From NCBI GenBank assembly GCA_023374045.1, contig CM041778.1, positions 291,811,533 to 291,875,532 of the forward strand: a stretch of DNA of 64,000 nucleotides. Direction: 5' to 3'. Both the position numbers and the translations under genes were made by a program. The notes below the pieces were generated by a model. The model did no database searches. It saw nothing but the letters and a program-made list of their open reading frames with translations, and was not told where the DNA came from. This document shows, piece by piece, positions 1-12,600 of this stretch (position 1 is its first letter; each line of letters begins with the position of its first letter). The DNA is from Limonium bicolor (taxonomy: Eukaryota > Streptophyta > Magnoliopsida > Caryophyllales > Plumbaginaceae).

Positions 1-540
1 GTCATACTTAGTTGTCGGCCACATATATATACACATTTCCGCCTGCCTTGGTGAGCATCCTTATCCATCTGCAGACTCAAAGACCTGCCAAAGAAGTCAA
101 TAAATACGGTACATAAAATATGAGGCTTGTACCATGCCAACACTTATTATATATTAAAGCAGAAACAAACCTTCTCCACGTTAGTATTGTTTTGCCGCCT
201 GTCTAATATCTTTCCCGCTTCAGTGAGTAGCCTCCCCACAACTATCTAAGTCAATTTAGTGACTCACCCTACCACTTTCTTTTATCTCATTTTATAATAG
301 AAGGCAAAAGTAACCTTCCTTCTTCATTCTTCCCAGCCGCCTTCTACTACCTCCAAACCCTCTTTTTTTTCTGCTCTCTCACCGTAAGCAGCACCTGCTT
401 CAATGGAGGGCTTCTCTTGATATAGGTAAGTACTTAAGGCAAGATCATGCTCTTTTTCTTCCACTCATCTTCCTCTTCTCATTGCTGTAACCTAACCCTC
501 TTTTCACCCATTCATTAAGAGAGCTTATACTGCTAAGAAG

Positions 541-1068
541 TGGGGTATTTTACGGCTGGAAACTCAGAAAAATATGGATGAAGGTGTAAGATTTTACAAG
601 GTGAGAACATGTATTAAACATGTATATTCCTGCCACCTTACTTCCGTTCTTTTCCCTCACCTCTCCAAACTTATCCTCTTCAGTTGAACATGTTAAATCG
701 GTGGGGGTATCAACCCATGTGGTGCAGCTCCATTGGATGCTAAAACCTCCTTTGAAGTTTCATTTTAACAAGGTAAGAACCTAGCTAATTATTACCTTGT
801 GTTACCGGTTTTCTTTCCTTTTCCTCCTACTCATTTTGCTCCTCTTTATGTAATCCTTCGGTGGAAATATGGATCCCCACATGTGCTCCTTCAAATGGAG
901 TTAAAGTGCTCATTAAAACTCATTTTGAAAGGTAAAATGACTAACCATTACTCACCATATATTACCGGTTGTATTTACTGGTTCAAATGGTGTTTAACAC
1001 CTTGCTGTTGCACCAATTTCCAGGCGTAAACTACCCCATCTAAGCCTCTAATATTGAGGTAAGATCAT
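541..1068 (+). repeat. Irregular module array, each module ending in a splice-donor-like GGTAAG/GGTGAG
   Basis: About four loosely similar modules of 130-170 bp follow one another, each ending in a donor-like site: near 600 (AAGGTGAGAAC), 770 (AAGGTAAGAAC), 930 (AAGGTAAAATG) and 1057 (GAGGTAAGATC). Each is preceded by a short 'ATGG...' or 'CCTCC...' stretch. A similar series occurs in the other long LTR between about 40930 and 41310. I infer a duplicated leader segment of the LTR. It codes for nothing recognisable; the 76-codon open frame at 799-1029 looks accidental. Confidence 0.35.
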
Positions 1069-1729
1069 GCTTAAATTAAGTCTATAATATGCCTTAATTA
1101 ATAGTGAATGTTACTAGACTAATGCAAGTATTTTTCTCTGCATAAACTGGGGCGTAAATGTGCTGGAGCTTAAAAAAAAAACATACTGCACAACTTATGG
1201 GAATTAAACCCAAGTGCGAACCTAGCAAGTAAGTTAATTACTTGTTGACATTACCTTAATCTAGCTCCTATGTGAGTTTAAAATTCAAAAACTAACTCAA
1301 TATGTATATGTGTGATTTAGCCGTGAGCATGGGAGTGAACCGGGAGGATTTAAGGGCCTCAAAAACAAGTAAGTATATTAACCAAGTATAATATAAAGTC
1401 ATTATGTGATTGTGCTATTTCATAGTATTAACCGTGGGCAAAGGGGTATGAAGTGAATTAAATATGTGCTACAATATTGTTTAGCATTTGGCTAGTTACT
1501 TAGCTTGTAAATGACATAATGTCATGGAAAAATAACATAAGAGGCAAAGTATAACTTATTAAATTAATTAGGAGATAATAGTAGCAGCCGTGGGTTTAAA
1601 GGGATTTTTATGGCCAAATTATATATTAAAAATGTTGTATAACATTTTTAGAAAGTTAACCTAATGTATATGTGACATATCATGTCATGGAATTTAGTTA
1701 ATTAGTTAAATACAATTTATAAATATTGT

Positions 1730-1732
<3 letters not shown>

Positions 1733-1767
<35 letters not shown>
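1733..1767. repeat. (AT)n microsatellite
   Basis: An uninterrupted run of AT dinucleotides lies inside the AT-rich middle of the left LTR. Confidence 0.95.
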
Positions 1768-1769
<2 letters not shown>

Positions 1770-4700
1770 GCCGTAGTGAACAATGTCTTTTATGACATAT
1801 TTATGTAATTTATAGTATAAGTTGAGATTTATATCGAGCCATGTATTTTAGGCTATTTAGTTTTATGTTTTATTAAGTTTAAATTAAATTATAAGTTAAG
1901 AATGAATTTAAAATAAAAATGAGCATTACCGAATACCATTTGGGGTTGTTTATGCAATTAAAATAAAACTTAGAGGTTAAGTGTAAATTATAACCAAAAA
2001 CTATAAGTTAAAAGCTATTAAAATGAATTTTATAAAGTTATATTAAATTTGGGGTCAAAAATGTAATTTCTGAAAATATTGGGTCAAAACTGTAATTTAT
2101 TGAAACTATGGTCAAACTGGTGGTCAATGGGTCAATATAGACTTGTTAGAAGCTTTGACCAAAATTAATTACATAAATAATTAATTTGTGAACTTATAAT
2201 GATATTATGAGCTAAATGTTAAATTTACAAAACTTTGGGGGTATGAAATGCAATTACGGAAAAGTTTTGGGCTCACATGATTAATATAATAGTTTATATC
2301 TTAACTGTAAAGTTGGGAATTTTTAGAGTTATATATGATTTTACAAGAAAAAAAGAAAAAAAAACTGTTGTGGTTCTGTTCGTAAATAATAAGATAAACT
2401 ATAGGTTATACAAGTTATAAATGTTAAAACCATGTAATATAACCTACATGTAATATTATATGATATGTGTGGTAATTGTGTAAATAAAGAAAATTTATCA
2501 TGCTGGAAAAAAAAACAATAATGAGGCTGTTCGGAAATTATATATATTTATAAACCATATGTTATAATGAATTAATGGAATAAGATGATATAATATATAT
2601 AGTATGTGTAACATTATATAATATATGTCATGATTGAAATTATAAGGGAATAAGTGGGTTGGAAATGAGATTTAAAACAGACCTGTGGTCTGGTTGCAAT
2701 TTCCGAAAATAATAGGACTATATGATATAATTATTATAAAGTTTAAATGATATAACATATGGTGAATATGATACATTATAACCTAAGTGGTGTAATCGTA
2801 ATAAATAGAAAGTGTGGGGATTGAAAAGAAAAATGAAATATAACCAAAGGCCTATTCGGTAGTAATATAGTTTTATTTAAAAACTATAGGTTATAATGTA
2901 TTATAAAGTTTAAATGTTATAAAATATGATATTTATAACATGGTATAATAATGTGTGATTTGATTGTAATTAATGAAAACTATGGATAATGTAGAAATAT
3001 GTTAATGACATCTAAAATAAAATTCGTATAATAGAGAAGCGTATGATGATGTATACTAAAGAATAATAGATATTATGTATTATTTTGTGAAACAATGGAA
3101 TGTTGGATGTATGAAACATATAACGTGATGTATTTAAAATGTTAAGTGTATATGAGGGTTGCACAAGTATACGATTAAAATATATATACATAATAAATCA
3201 TATGGTTTAGTGAAACTATATAATATAGTGCATGCATACATGCAACTATATATTATGTGATTAAATCAAATAAAAACAACATATATATATATACATGTAA
3301 AACCGAGACCATATATATAAGTATATGCAATATGGTGTTAATGTCATAAGATAATAAATGACAAGTGTTATGACATTAGTATAAATATATATACTATAAG
3401 TCATACAGCGTAAATTAAAGTATAGTTTATTAAAATGAATAATGTGATATGTAATATATGGTACAATACCAAATGGTTAAATAATACTATCATATAACGT
3501 TAGTGCATGAGCATTAAATGCTGTGCGAAATAACGTTGCATGCACACATGCAACTATATAATACGAATGTATGTTTGTATACCTAACCGGAACGGTTAAA
3601 ACAATACATAAGTATAAAATGTGAATATGTATATATTCGTATACTCATTAAGGAATAAATCCTGATATTTGAATACGCTATTACTAAAGCGTCTTTTAAC
3701 CGACTCATTTAAATAAACCCGGACGTTGATAATTAGAACGTACTATGAGTAACGAGTCTCGTATAACTGTAACTTAACAATAACAGTTGAAATCCGGGGT
3801 TGAAAGGTCGGGATTATTTGTGTTGTTCGGATTTACCGAGCTTAAATAAGTCATGTGGATTGACTTATGTTATGTTTGATATTTAGACCGTGTCACTGAC
3901 AAAGGCGCTCGACAAGCTAGTGGTCTACAGCGCAACCTAGGTCATTGGTGAACGGTACGTAAAGAGGTCTGATCTGAGATGTCCTGAGGACTTCCTCGGG
4001 CTCAGATATGTGTGTTGTATAACGTGTGTGATGCATGTATGTATGTGAGTGGATGCGATTGTGATATGTGATGTTTAGATTGTTTAAATTTCCTGCACCA
4101 TTTAATTGTGCGCGAACGTCCTCCGGGACTAATACTACGTCGACTATAGATCGACTTATATAAAACTACATATACGAATTATGTGATTGTGAACACCGTT
4201 CTCTGGCATAATACACTAAGCATTATAAGTATGTAGTTATATCCTAAGTAAAACACTTAGGAATGAGACACGACATTGTCGGTCCCTAGAGCCTTGACTC
4301 GAACATGAATACTACCTAGGACAATTCTAGGCATGCGTAAGTCCCACAGGGCAGCCAACAAAAATAAGTGATGTTCTCCATAATCAAAAACTTTAACTGA
4401 CTAACTAAGTCAACAGTGGAGTGATGATAAATGTGGATGGTTTACTTAATCCAGTTAGTCATTGGCTACTGGTCGCGCGTTGAGATCTCTTGAGTTAACC
4501 CGGATCGGGCTTACTCTGGTTTAACCTGATCGAGCCTAGATAGATCGACAGGTATGGTGATAACATGGGCGCCTTTAAAAAGGCAATATATGGACGCTTT
4601 TAAAAAGGCTAAGAGAATGGGCACCTCGTTGTGCATGGGACTACTGTCCAAGTGAGGTGTTTCGGGTTGTCCTAACTGACGCTCGACAATGCTAACCAAT

Positions 4701-5487
4701 TAAAGAGTTATGTGAGGACCTGGGGGGGGGGGGTCGTGAGACTAACTAAATAACCTGACCGTTACTAACGGCTGCACGTGTTAATGTTATTACTATTGTG
4801 TTGTGTGTTGTCGTGTGTGATTGTGTGAAATGTAGTGACTGTATTACTTGTTTAAAATTACCGCCATCCATGTGTTTACTGCTTTAAATACCTGTACACC
4901 GGTAAAGCATGTAACGAACTTAATAATGGCGACCACGACTATTAAGTGACCACTAGGGTCCAGGCCTGGCGTACTCAGCGTTTATCGCTGAGCCTTTATG
5001 GCATTACGTGCAGGTGATGAATATCGTCGAAGCCGAAGAGCGGGACCCGGGTAGTTAGTTAATTACAGTATGAGACCTTGTAATGAATATGATGGATGTT
5101 AGTTAATGTATTAGTAACGATACATACAGTCGGGAATACCTAGATGCTCACTTGTCGTTAAAGTTACTCTTGGTTAGATTGATGTATAGGTTAGCATCTC
5201 GTTATCACTGCGGTTGTATTTGTAATAACAGTGTTATTTCTTAGTTTCTTTATTTCTGCTTCTTTACCCGTATGGGCGGGTAATGGCATGTGACACCCAA
5301 GAGAGTTTTAGTAATGTGAGACTTCCGTTGTGAGACGTTATTAATTAAATGCTACGTGAGTGATTATTACGTGATTACGAGTGGGGTGTAAGTCACAGAG
5401 AGGTTTACAGAGAGTGGGTAGCGAACAGTCGCGATTTGATTGATGAGACTGCGCGGGAGGGCGAAACGAGTTTATAATTTATGTAAT

Positions 5488-5747
5488 ATAAAGAACGCTT
5501 CTTAACTAAAGCGTTCTTTATGTTATCGCATCCAAAGACATAAAAAACGCTTCCTTTGTGAAGCGTTTTTTATACGTTACATATAAAGAACGCTTATTTA
5601 CAAGCGTTGTTTTGTCTTTGGGCGCGATAATAAAAAGAACGCTTCGTAAGCAAAGAGTTTTTAAGATGTCCGGCCTATGATAAAAAAATGATTTATAATA
5701 TAACCGTTTTTTAAGGGACGTTGTTTATTCTTTTTTTTCCAGCAGTG
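5488..5747. mobile_element. CACTA-type transposon terminus with subterminal hairpins
   Basis: Four short hairpins built on the same arm (AAGAACGCTT / AAGCGTT) lie at about 5490-5519, 5542-5571, 5584-5614 and 5634-5664. An outer inverted pair also surrounds the second and third: TTATCGCATCCAAAGAC at 5523 and GTCTTTGGGCGCGATAA at 5613. The block ends at TTTTTTCCAGCAGTG (5747), which read on the minus strand is CACTGCTGGAAAAAA, the usual look of a CACTA terminal inverted repeat followed by subterminal repeats. No second terminus was found to the left, so I read this as one surviving end of an element. The terminal motif and subterminal array are direct observations; the superfamily is inferred. 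Confidence 0.6.
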
Positions 5748-6102
5748 CCACCCATATACTTGTCAAAATGAGGTGAAAATCAAAGATCTAACTAAATTTT
5801 ACATTGATTAATCAATTCAACTATGTAAAACAATAAAAAAAACCTAATTTACACTGTGCAACGTTGAAGTGATGAAATGAAGAAAAAAGTGCAAAAATTA
5901 TGAGGAATTACATATATGTTCACCTCATTTTAATTGATTTTATTTCTATAATTTGTTATTTTTAGGCATGTTTCATTTATTTGACTTCTAATTGGTCATA
6001 TAAGATTAAATTTGGGGTTTTTTAATTTTTTAACATTATAAGTTGTTTCTTAAGGTAATCATTATTTTACATATTCAATTTCACCTCTTTTAGATAAGTA
6101 CA
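5748..6102. other. AT-rich intergenic stretch
   Basis: No open frame, RNA gene or repeat was recognised here. Confidence 0.5.
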
Positions 6103-6246
6103 TGAGTGGGCATCGTAATTTTCTAAAACTCATGGGTGGGCATTGTGATTTCTTAATATCTCATGGGTGGGTATTGTAATTTCTAAAGCTCATGGGTGGG
6201 CATTGTAATTCCCCAATACCTCATGGGTGGGTAATGTAATTTTCCC
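6103..6246. repeat. Five-copy tandem array, unit about 30 bp (CATGGGTGGGCATTGTAATTT)
   Basis: Units start near 6103, 6130, 6162, 6191 and 6222. The last ends in TAATGTAATTTTCCC, matching the right end of the fold-back element at 42412-42949 (GGGTGGGCGATGTAATTTTCCC). In that element 'GTGGGTGGGC..GTAATTT' also occurs three times per arm. This is probably an expanded terminus of a relative of that element; no matching left end was seen. Confidence 0.7.
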
Positions 6247-8020
6247 TATCTTTTATATAATAGTTGAAATAAAATTATTGAAAATTGTGTAAATATTTTA
6301 ATCATTATTGAAAATGTACATCGTGGATACATATAGTCCAAAATATTCTAGAAATCCTAAATTGTCAAAGTGTATTTTAGGATTTTAAATAAAGCATTTA
6401 AGGTTTACAGACAAATTGTAACATTATAAAGGTATAAAAATAAATCGAAAAAGATACCCTAAAACACACATACCTTAGGAATGCTAAATTGTTAAAGGTT
6501 TTTATCAAATTTCAACATGTATAAACTATTGTAAAATTATTTATTTATAGTAATTAGTAATATATTTTTAATATTATATTTTTATTAAAATTGTTATTAC
6601 TATTTCAGTGATATTTTTTTTTACATATTGTTTACATTACAAACTATATAAATGCTACATATCTCTATATTAATTTTTGGTTTTATGATTCATCGTATGA
6701 CATTTATATGAAACACAATTTTGTTAAAATAATTATACTTAATTAGTACCTAGATTTAAAAATATTCAGATTTTTATTTTATTTTATGGTCGAATATTTT
6801 CATGTTATTTTACGCATTTTATGGGTAATTTTTTAGTTTTGTTTGATTTATATTTATTTTATTATAATTTTAGTAAAACGGTTAAAGATTAGGGTGTAGG
6901 GTTCATATATTTTTAAAGAGTTTCTTTCATATCTGAATCTAAAATTATATTATAATTTTTTGTTATTCTAATTTTTGTTGTGTATTTTATAATTTAGAAT
7001 TAAATTTAGATTTTTGAATTTATTCTACAACTTTGCATTATTTTAGCAATTAAAGGTTTACAATTAATAAATTTGTATGCTTTAATTACTTATTATATTT
7101 TTATAACACTTATTATCCTCTAATATAAATATGACATTTACACTCATTTTTTTTACCGCATTCCACACTATTACAAAATTTTTAAAAAAAATGTTCATCC
7201 AAGACCAAAATGACACAGAATGCTAGTACTATAATATACATAGCTAGTTCCACTGTTGAGATTAAGACTAGAAAAACATTTTAAAAAATGCAAGTCCATG
7301 AATTCGTCCAATTTTCGTCACCAAATCCGTAGTTAACCGCTCCAAGGGAATATATTTTGGGATGGGACGAAAGACGGCCCGTTTCTTTGACCCCGGACGA
7401 CGTCACAGGAGATTAGGTGACCGACACCAATTCTCCGTGTCGATGACGGAACCTTTTTTTTAAAAAAAACTGTCTTGTTGTGACGTTGGTATATCAATTT
7501 GACACGGACAGTCTATTTTTGTTTTTTTATTTTTTAAGTTATTTTTCCTCTACTAATACATACCTTGTAGTTATTTATAATTATTCACTATTTTTATAAA
7601 AAAAGTTTATATGACTATATTCATATACACATATTATTAATTATTTAATGTGATAATATTTACCGATTAACATATATCAATTCAAATACATTACATAGTT
7701 TAATCAGGTTGAATAAATTAAAAAAGTTGAATTAATGGAAAACATTAAGTTAAATATGTATATTTTTAAAGAGAAAAGTTGAATATACATAGCTATTGTA
7801 ATAGTTTTTTAATATATATATATAAATGGAATATATCAATTCAAAATTACATGCCTTAATCAATTGAATAATTTCTTTTTTAATAAAAATTTGGTAATAT
7901 AAAAAATTAATCTAATGTTTATATAAATCTATAAGTGACGTATCATACTTTTAAAAAATATTGAACGTATAAATATTAGGCTTCAGGTTATAAGTTATCA
8001 TCCATAATATATAATAATGG
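6247..8020. other. AT-rich intergenic DNA
   Basis: Mostly A/T with no coding signal. A short GC-richer island (about 7340-7450, 'GGGACGAAAGACGGCCCG...GACGTCACAGG...GTGTCGATGACGG') stands out and may be a transposon end, but no partner terminus was found. Confidence 0.5.
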
Positions 8021-8920
8021 AAACGTTATACAAAAACGTGGAAACGTTATATAAAAATGTGAAAACTTTTATATAAAAAGGTGAAAACGTTTATATAAAA
8101 ACGTGTAAAATTTTATATAAAATGTGGAAACCTTCATGCATAGTGGAATAATTATTCTTAATTGTGGCATCGAAACGTTGGAATCGTGGTGTGGAAGTGT
8201 TATATATAATCATGGAATTATTCAGGTTTCTATAAAAATGTAGAAACGTATATAAAAACAAAGTGGAAACGTTTTATACTATCAGGTGGACACGTTTGTT
8301 TAAATCATGGAAACATTATATAATTGTGGCGTGGAAACATTCGTATATAATATGAAAATGTTTATATGTAATCATGTCCTGGAAAGGTTTATATGGAAAC
8401 GTTAATATAAAATCGTCAAAACGTTTATATAAAATCGTGGAAACGTTTTTATGACCTGGAGACGTTTATATATAATTGTGGAAACATATAAAAACAAAGT
8501 GGAAACATTTTATACTATCAGGTGGACATGTTTGTCTGAAATTGTGGAAACCTTTATACCATCGTGGAAACACTATATAATTGTGGCGTGGAAAAATTCA
8601 TATATAATTTTGAAAAATGTTTATATGTAATCATGTCGTGGAAAGGTTTATATGGAAACGTTAATATAAAATCGTCGAAACGTTTATATAAAATTGTGGA
8701 AACGTTAATATAAAATCGTCGAAACGTTTATATAAAATTGTGGAAATGTTTTTATGACCTGAAGATGTTTATATATAATTGTGGAAACGTATATAAAACA
8801 AAGTGGAAACGTTTTATACTATCAGGTGGACACGTTTGTCTGAAATCATGGAAACCTTTATACCATTGTGGAAACATTATAAATTGTGGCGTGGAAACAT
8901 TCATATATAATTAAGAAAAA
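8021..8920. repeat. GTGGAAACGTTTATATAAAA minisatellite with higher-order repeat
   Basis: Dozens of variants of 'GTGGAAACGTTTATATAAAA' (about 20-30 bp) run head to tail. A longer order is superimposed: the stretch AAAGTGGAAAC-TTTTATACTATCAGGTGGACA recurs at about 8261, 8497 and 8801, giving higher-order units of about 236 and 304 bp. There is no coding frame. The longer unit differs in length by a locally repeated 'TTAATATAAAATCGTCGAAACG' segment in the second unit. Confidence 0.85.
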
Positions 8921-8929
8921 TGTTTTTAA

Positions 8930-9600
8930 ACTTAGATTCACAATAAATTTTAAAACATATATACATACAAAAAATAGAACATTTAAAATTTAACAAAACA
9001 TACCCATGTCAGGTCTTATTTTGAAGAGCTCGAATTATGATGAACAATGATATAAAATTTATGTTGTTTGGACTTATATATAATAAGATACAACATTTTA
9101 AAGTTTTACAAAAGGATAAAGTAAAAAATGACACAATTTAATAAATTAAGAAATATTAGTATATATATGTATGTAGTAATATGAATAGTTGCGAAATGAC
9201 TTATTTTATATTTATGATATAAATATTATTTTGTTAAATGAATTGTAAAAGAAAAATATTTATTAAAAAAAGTCATTTCAATCGCTTAGAACACTAGATA
9301 CAGTATAGCTTTACTAAATGTAAATAGGATATTTCCGACCTGCAGCTTTCAAAATAAATAATTCATGTCTAATTTACTTTTTACATCATTTATAAAGTCA
9401 ATGGTCAGATTAGAATTTTAAATTTAAAAAAACGGCTGGGATGTAATCTGTCTGAACGGAATTACCTGTTCGTCACAAAATCCCCTCCGATTTTTCCTGT
9501 CTTGCTAGATGTGCTCATTCAAGCATTATCCGTTTTCCCTCGCCCGAGCATAAACCCGGCTTCTGTAAAACTCGTATAAATTTCCCCGCCGCTGGCGGCG
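8930..9600. other. Intergenic region upstream of the methyltransferase gene
   Basis: About 8975-9110 resembles the right arm of the fold-back repeat seen at 19490-19690 and 37830-37990 (ACAAAACATA..CATG..., then GAATTATGATGAACAATGATAT). The remainder up to the first usable ATG at 9601 should hold the promoter and 5' UTR of the + strand gene. No clear TATA box was identified. Confidence 0.4.
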
Positions 9601-12600
9601 ATGGCAATAGCGGTCGCTGGCGTGTATCCTCTCTCCTTTATCTCTGATGGTTTGGACTATCCCTTCTCTAAGGCCCAACCCGTCTTTCTGGCTCATAAAG
9701 TTACAGTAACCGTCGTTTCTGCTCGAGCTGCGGCTCTGCTCAGGGGCAGACACCGCGCTCTTCCAGTGGGGTTTCCGTTCGCCGTACTCGTCAGCACAAG
9801 GACAAACGCGGTGAAGGTGGGACTTTATTTTCCAAATTCTGACGCTTTATTTTTTTTTTCTTGTTATGTATGGTTAAGTAGTGCTGTGTGATTTGAGTTA
9901 CGGGTGCAGTTGATCGTGGGAACAGAACTCAGAATCTCAATCTCGATGTTTCTCCACATAGAGCTGGTGAGCATCAATCTGAACTTGTCGCATTGTTTTC
10001 TGAAACGATAATAATAGAGTTTGGAAAAGTTAAACCCATACTTGTGTTAGTGTTCGATTGATATATGGAGTAATGTTCCGTATACACATTTTGTCCAATT
10101 CTAGTGGCTGCCGTGCGATTGATGAGGATAGAGCTGGGTGGCGCCTTTGCTGATCTCTTGAATGAACAGAAGAAGGGTCCACGTCACAGTGAGATGGAAT
10201 ATGTTGAGAGAACTCTCGGTTTTCGTACGAAGGACTTGGATGATCGAGATTTTAGACTGGTCTCTCATACTTCTACTAAGTCCCCAGTTTTGGCCGTTGG
10301 AAGAGCCCCTATTCAAATTTGATTTGTTATGTGCCGATTTACATGCTTTAGTGATTTACAGTCTTAATGAGAATTTCTCTAGTAATTCTACCGTGGGAAG
10401 ATATGAAGAGATGGATGACAATTATATTAATGAGCTGAACATTGAAGCATGAATAGCTAGTTAACTAGTGTAATAAACTATTCAAATTCAATACAGCTAC
10501 TACTACTAGTTGCATATGGAAATTTCGCAAATTTTGATGGAACATAGGCTGATTTATTTGCAAGGAAATATAATAGAAGAGAATTTCATGCCAGCCCCTT
10601 TTGCATCCCAGTTTTATGGGTGTCCCACTGGAGCCTTCTCTCTGAAACATGTTATTATGGGCAGGTAACTGAAGTGGTGGGGGGTACCATCCGTTGGAAA
10701 AGATCTGGATTATCTAATCCTGTCACTAGTGTAATAAACTATTCAAATTCAATACAGCTACTGCTACTAGTTGCATATGGAAATTTCACAAATTTTAATG
10801 AAACATAGGCTGATTTATTTGCAAAGAAATATAATAGAAGAGAGTTTCGTACCAGCCTCTTTTGTATCCCAGTTTTATGGGTGTCCCACTGGTGCCTTCT
10901 CTCTGAACGTGTTATTCTGGGCAGGTAACTGAGTAGTAGTGGGGGGTACCATCCGTTGGAAAAGATATCTGGATTATCTAATCCTGTCACTATGCCACGA
11001 TGGCAAACACCTTTAGCAATATGGAGCCTCTTCTCTTACAGGTAATTTGCTGCCCTTTTCTATCTGCTTGACCATCTGCATTCTGCTTGCAGTTTCAACT
11101 AATCATCAAAATTTTATTTTCATTGACCTTGTTAAAGCATATCATGATTCTCCTTATTTTACAGAATTCCATGCTTCCATAGCTCTCTCTCTCTCATTTT
11201 CTTGTGTGAACTAGAAAGCCAGGTATAAATTTTATGTGGCTTTGATCTGTGCAATATTTGAGTAATATAATATGTCTGCTTGAGCACAATTCTTCATATA
11301 ATTCATCTCTAAGTGGGACTTTGATTAGTGCTGACTTCCTTAGGACTAGATGCATTTCACTTTGATATGGATGGAATCTCCGTAAGTCTGTTTATGCATT
11401 ATGTTGAGCTGTTTCTGGTTACTAGATCTTGAGAATTGGATTTTATGAGCTCATCAAGCTGGAGATGCCACCTCATGCTGTAGTAAATGAGGTAAGTCAT
11501 TGTGCTTCTTGCAAGAGACCATTTGGTTCCATCATGTAGTATGACAAAATTTTTGAGGAGTTTCTTACTCCCCATCCTGAATTGAGTGCTCTATTGCTTC
11601 AGACATATTTTTCCACTTCCATATTTAACATATATAAAGTGAATCTCATCAATCTAGATTTGGAACTATTTTTACCCAAAAAGAAAAAGAATCCGCTACA
11701 AACTTAGATTGATGAAATTAACTTATTATGTGTCTTCGATATCAAAAAGAAAAATGTGCCAAGAAGCAACATGACACTCAATTCAGGTTGGAGGGAGTAT
11801 TTGTTTTGAATTCTCAAGTCCTTTTATATCTAACACCCTATCCTTATTCATATGACTAATGCCTATAACTTTGAGCTGTACTTTATTTTTACATTATTTT
11901 GTTAAAGGAAATGCAAAATTCAAGTTCTATGGATTCCGAAAGACTAAATAGGGACTCAAAAATAGGAACTAAAAAGATCAAGTCGTTCTGATGATATGCG
12001 TTCAATCAAATTTTCTTTTTTTTATTTCTAGGAATTCTTAGTTACTTCAACTGGCCGAATCTTAGTTTGTTAACTTTTACTGCTATCTTGGTATGCAGAA
12101 CGTGAATCTAGCTAAGATTGCTTTAAGACCGGGTGCAGGAAACATGGTCAATGGTATTCTTCGAAAGCTAATCTTGCTGAAGGTTTTGTAGCATGCCCTT
12201 TCTACAAACTGGCTAAATGTTTCTCAAATTCTTTTCTATCAGTCCTAAAACATAGAAGAAGTTTTTCCTGTTATCTCATTGATTTCTGGTTTGCAGGAAA
12301 CTGACTCCCTTCCTATGCCTTCAATAGAGGGTGATGGTCGTGCACAAGCCCGTGCGCTGGCTACTATTCATTCTCATCCAGTTGTAAGTTTGATCATGCA
12401 AATCTTCTTAGAAATAGGATGATCTCCATATAGATATGTGAGAAGCTGATATAGTATATGGTTGTAATGTTTTAAGCTTATTAAGCAGTTTCGCTTCTCA
12501 TTTTTTCAGTGGATGGTAAGAAGGTGGATAAAACTTATAGGGAAGGAAGCAGCAGTCAAACTGATGATGTGGAATAATAGTGATCCTTCCTTCAGTATTA

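Larger units (their letters stand above)
1..5390 (+). mobile_element. Diverged very long LTR (solo or truncated), left end outside window
   Basis: There is no coding capacity here. The block shows the same order of landmarks as the complete LTR at 39493-45103. These are a leader with several GGTAAG-like sites (about 425-1370), a long AT-rich middle, a 'CCTGAGGACTTCCT' stretch near 3983 (compare 43893), an 'ACCGGTAAAGCATGTAA' stretch near 4900 (compare 44634), a 'CTCAGCGTTTATCGCTGAG' hairpin near 4975, and a 'CGGGACCCGGGTAGTTA' stretch near 5041 (compare 44786). It fades out near 'GAGTGGGGTGTAAGTCA' (about 5375-5390), where the other copy ends GGGGTGTTACA. No primer-binding site follows, so this is probably an old solo LTR or LTR remnant. 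A G homopolymer sits near 4722-4733. The exact left boundary is not in the window. Confidence 0.6.

Noticed and set aside
4511..4699. 62-codon minus-strand open frame in the left LTR
   Set aside because: It spans LTR sequence conserved in other copies without the frame; no protein features.
8021..8920. CRISPR-like array
   Set aside because: Repeats are contiguous with no unique spacers, in a plant nuclear context.
11568..11797. miRNA precursor in intron 5
   Set aside because: Inverted ends are explained by the Stowaway termini and TA duplication; no stable short hairpin in the middle.
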